NCBI GenBank assembly: GCA_029250305.1
Contig: JAQXFM010000295.1
Span: 1-5,747, forward strand
DNA length: 5,747 nucleotides
Source of the DNA: Candidatus Poseidoniaceae archaeon
Lineage (GTDB): Archaea; Thermoplasmatota; Poseidoniia; Poseidoniales; Poseidoniaceae
Reading direction: 5' to 3'
Below the pieces are notes generated by a model. The model was given only the letters and a program-made list of their open reading frames with translations. It was not told the DNA's origin and did no database searches. Positions 5,001-5,747 of the stretch are shown here, piece by piece (within the stretch, counting starts at the first letter, position 1; each line of letters begins with the position of its first letter). Both the position numbers and the translations under genes were made by a program.

Positions 5001-5747
5001 TCTGGATGATTGCCCAACAACATCACCGGGTCTCCCAGTGAACGGTCAAGGATGTGCAGCAGACGAGCGAGACGCAGACATGGATGGCGTCATGGATGCA
5101 GATGACTTCTGCGACATGACTCCTTCGACCGAAGATGCGGACGACACAGGTTGTTCTGATTCTCAGCGAGACGATGACAACGACGGCATCAACAACAACC
5201 TCGACGATTGCCCGAACACAGACCTTGCTTCAACAGCAGATATCACGGGCTGCTCACTCGATCAGTACGACGATGACGCTGACCTCATCGACAACACGGT
5301 CGACCTCTGTCCGGCAACGCCTGCTGGCGAACAAGTCAACCCAGACGGTTGTTCAACGACTCAAACGGACCAGGACGGAGACGGCATCAAGGATGCGTAC
5401 GATCTCTGCCGAGACACAGCAGTCGGACACGGTTCCGACCTGGATGGATGTTCAGAATATCAAAATGATGACGACAACGATGGAGTGTACAACATCGCTG
5501 ACCGTTGTAAGGGCACGGATGAGAATCAAACCGTGATCAACGACGAAGGATGCGCCATCAACCAACTTGATACGGATGGCGACGGGGTGAACGACGAAAT
5601 GGACGATTTCATCTTCGACGCAAACGAAACCCTCGATTCAGATGGTGACGGCGTCGCAGACCGCTACGACGATGCACCCTTCGATGCTTCCCGTTCCGAG
5701 GCTCTGCCAGAGGAAGGCGGCGGTGGCCTCATGTACGCTGTCTTGGC
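1915..5747 (+). CDS. Giant secreted/surface protein with PPC-like, Ig-like and TSP3-type Asp-rich repeats, 3'-truncated
   Basis: The frame from ATG 1915 is open to the right edge (1277 codons and 2 bases, no stop). Domains in order: signal peptide (1-35), PPC-like domain 1 (about 37-181), Gly6 linker (183-188), PPC-like domain 2 (about 195-322), three Ig-like domains (about 325-643), Asp-rich TSP3-type repeats (645-1262), then EEGGGG and LMYAVL, probably the start of a C-terminal membrane anchor. No catalytic domain is visible. It is most likely a cell-surface or shed protein of a rod- or fibre-like shape stabilised by calcium, with adhesion or substrate capture possible but unproven. The mature part has only 14 Lys/Arg in about 1242 residues, so it is extremely acidic. 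Twenty-three N-x-S/T sequons lie before residue 645 and only four after. Coding is supported by the signal peptide at the start, unbroken frame and domain-level repetition. The organism and function are inferred. Confidence 0.93.
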   Translation, partial: MNTDIGHARKKISAGILALLLALVSVTLTAPMASAVGVNQNDLGSAMDLPDNSTSINSSQAVMNMNGYAPMASGALYGELDVGDDEDWFAMTLNANEGVALQIAYNTTYTSSNGSTYTNDFELWVYDSSMSIIEYSIGNNPELVSTNASFSPHGGTVYFKIVRYDGYGSYTLDYWLFSTGSSGGGGGGNGTAPPSNCAGNGTLASDILEPNDSTATATMASGLPLSCTGLSIDSTTDVDFFEINLLAGVTYYVNVTFTGTNGDIDLGWDDASGSYIDSSTSTGSLESMSYTSFTNQTSYVDVYGYTGATNVYSIEITTDLPGGGQSFETVSVEATTLTNATIEVDGITSGMNYTLMLTPIQYFLNGSFTQGTTTSMNFTANGTTYAANSTLASPIMVESEYCMDVELMDAAGTISYDFDCTLIEVLQSTALSSTTGSHSATNLTLNTDYTLWWFVFEEVQFTNNYSVSNDVDAALAASIVDEATVNFTSTATSESWSVNWSGITTMNDHVLIGILYEPTSVLDLDNNSGYIGFHDDLFVPQLPTMLIDSYSTSPTASTNNVDVKGADLVTGDDYIYTVRVTDASGANVATTGLLNFTATAQNMSQPTFTYTTPTLTGTYCAEVLLYSDAYVQLIGDSSCFNLEFDDDNDGVVNEDDLCPNTAIGSLVDFDGCALSQKDSDNDGYNDSVDAFPTDASQYSDMDGDGYGDNPNGNYPDAFPTDSSQWEDADGDGYGDNPLGNNSDAFPFDPTQWSDADGDGYGDASSGNNPDAYPTDASQWVDADGDGYGDNPTGTNGDQFPNDASQWADADGDGFGDNPAGTQPDAFPSDATQWADADGDGYGDNTGGNNADAFPNDASQWSDQDGDGFGDNQAGTTPDAFPTDGTQWSDADGDGYGDNPTGNAADAFPADATQWADADNDGYGDNAMGNDGDQCLNTPAGQSVDENGCAASQKDDDLDGVNNAQDACPATPAGETVDPSGCSGSQEDTDNDGVMDLFDLCPLTPLGASIDAAGCADSQLDSDNDDITNNLDDCPTTSPGLPVNGQGCAADERDADMDGVMDADDFCDMTPSTEDADDTGCSDSQRDDDNDGINNNLDDCPNTDLASTADITGCSLDQYDDDADLIDNTVDLCPATPAGEQVNPDGCSTTQTDQDGDGIKDAYDLCRDTAVGHGSDLDGCSEYQNDDDNDGVYNIADRCKGTDENQTVINDEGCAINQLDTDGDGVNDEMDDFIFDANETLDSDGDGVADRYDDAPFDASRSEALPEEGGGGLMYAVL
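2023..2880 (+). other. Two tandem PPC-like beta-sandwich domains joined by a Gly6 linker
   Basis: The second copy (about residues 195-322) shows the hallmarks of bacterial pre-peptidase C-terminal domains: EPNDS at 209-213, TDVDFFEINLLAGVTYYVNV at 236-255, and a late VYSIEIT strand. The first copy (about 37-181) has the equivalent LYGELDVGDDEDWFAMTLN and a closing YGSYTLDYW. They are separated by six glycines (2461-2478) and a Pro/Asn stretch. Copy 2 has Cys197 and Cys227, which could form a disulfide; copy 1 has no Cys. PPC domains usually follow a peptidase and act as non-catalytic carbohydrate- or protein-binding modules. Here they are N-terminal with no peptidase in sight. Confidence 0.7.
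2887..3843 (+). repeat. Three divergent tandem Ig/FN3-like domains
   Basis: Shared landmarks recur in order. An early strand gives GITSGMNYTLML (from residue 346), NLTLNTDYTLWW (442) and DLVTGDDYIYTV (567). An NFT strand gives NFTAN (378), NFTST (486) and NFTAT (596). The first and third copies end with a paired-Cys hairpin, YCMDVEL ... DFDC (Cys402, Cys420) and YCAEVLL ... SSC (Cys620, Cys639), which the second lacks. The copies are roughly 100-120 residues and very divergent, so this is an old duplication. The stretch is rich in Thr, Ser and N-glycosylation sequons. Confidence 0.6.
3847..3945 (+). repeat. First TSP3-type 33-residue unit with two Cys
   Basis: Residues 645-677 begin DDDNDGVVNEDDLCP and end DFDGCALSQK. 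The pattern is a DxDxDG calcium loop, CPNT, then GC 14 residues after the first Cys, as in TSP3/OmpA-type linker repeats. It is followed at 3946-4011 by a 22-residue Cys-free unit (DSDNDGYND ... DAFPTDASQYS) that leads into the 27-residue array. Confidence 0.8.
4012..4659 (+). repeat. Eight perfect-register 81-bp (27-residue) Asp-rich repeats
   Basis: Units start at 4012, 4093, 4174, 4255, 4336, 4417, 4498 and 4579, all exactly 81 bases apart with no insertion or deletion (residues 700-915). Consensus first part is DADGDGYGDNPxGxx; second part is xDAFPxDxxQWx. Each has a DxDxDGxxD calcium-type loop and a Trp near the end, with no Cys, Lys, Arg or His. A ninth unit at 4660 starts the same way but switches to the two-Cys tail (QCLNTPAGQSVDENGC), making a 38-residue hybrid that ends at 4773. 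Confidence 0.92.
4774..5568 (+). repeat. Eight 99-bp (33-residue) two-Cys TSP3-type repeats
   Basis: Units start at 4774, 4873, 4972, 5071, 5170, 5269, 5368 and 5467. The first seven are exactly 99 bases; the last is 102, with one extra residue between its Cys (C-x14-C instead of C-x13-C). Typical parts are DxDNDGVxDxxDLCP, TPxGxxVDxxGC and xSQ. The unit at 4972 has DSDNDD and that at 5269 has DDDADL, so both lack the Gly of the calcium loop. Those at 5071, 5368 and 5467 have lost the Pro after the first Cys. Confidence 0.9.
5569..5700 (+). repeat. Two terminal 66-bp (22-residue) Cys-free repeats
   Basis: Units at 5569 (DTDGDGVNDEMDDF ...) and 5635 (DSDGDGVADRYDDAPFD ...) are 22 residues, the same minimal length as the unit at 3946-4011. 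They close the repeat region before the EEGGGG linker and LMYAVL at the window edge. Confidence 0.8.

Overview
This window most resembles a marine archaeon of the Poseidoniia type (Marine Group II/III Euryarchaeota). That is an inference from three things: a very large, acidic, secreted protein built from thrombospondin type 3 (TSP3)-like repeats, moderate GC content, and a compact biotin-dependent carboxylase cluster. No rRNA or other taxonomic marker is present, so the assignment is not proven. All genes lie on the + strand.

Left part (1-1546): the 3' part of a biotin-dependent acyl-CoA carboxylase cluster. In order it holds the carboxyltransferase beta subunit (propionyl-CoA carboxylase type, cut by the left edge), a small 64-residue ORF that may be an accessory subunit, and a 135-residue biotin carboxyl carrier protein with an intact EAMKM biotinylation site. 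Gaps are 9 and 4 bases, and Shine-Dalgarno-like sequences overlap the preceding stop codons, so this looks like one operon. The carrier protein delivers carboxybiotin to the carboxyltransferase, which carboxylates an acyl-CoA, most likely propionyl-CoA to methylmalonyl-CoA. The biotin carboxylase subunit is not in the window.

Middle (1547-1914): an 82-base gap with a perfect 7-bp hairpin just after the carrier-protein stop, then a small Cys/His protein of about 79 residues that probably binds zinc (function unknown), then a 46-base gap.

Right part (1915-5747): one open reading frame that runs off the right edge, at least 1277 codons with no stop. It encodes a secreted or surface protein: signal peptide, two PPC-like beta-sandwich domains, three tandem Ig-like domains rich in N-glycosylation sequons, then about 620 residues of Asp-rich calcium-binding-type repeats, and finally a Gly linker leading into what looks like the start of a C-terminal membrane anchor. 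The repeats follow a combinatorial rule: a 22-residue minimal unit, with or without a 5-residue insert, and with a short Cys-free or a long two-Cys tail. This gives unit lengths of 22, 27, 33 and 38, and all four occur. This protein is the most interesting object here. I see no defence system, mobile element, CRISPR array or RNA gene.
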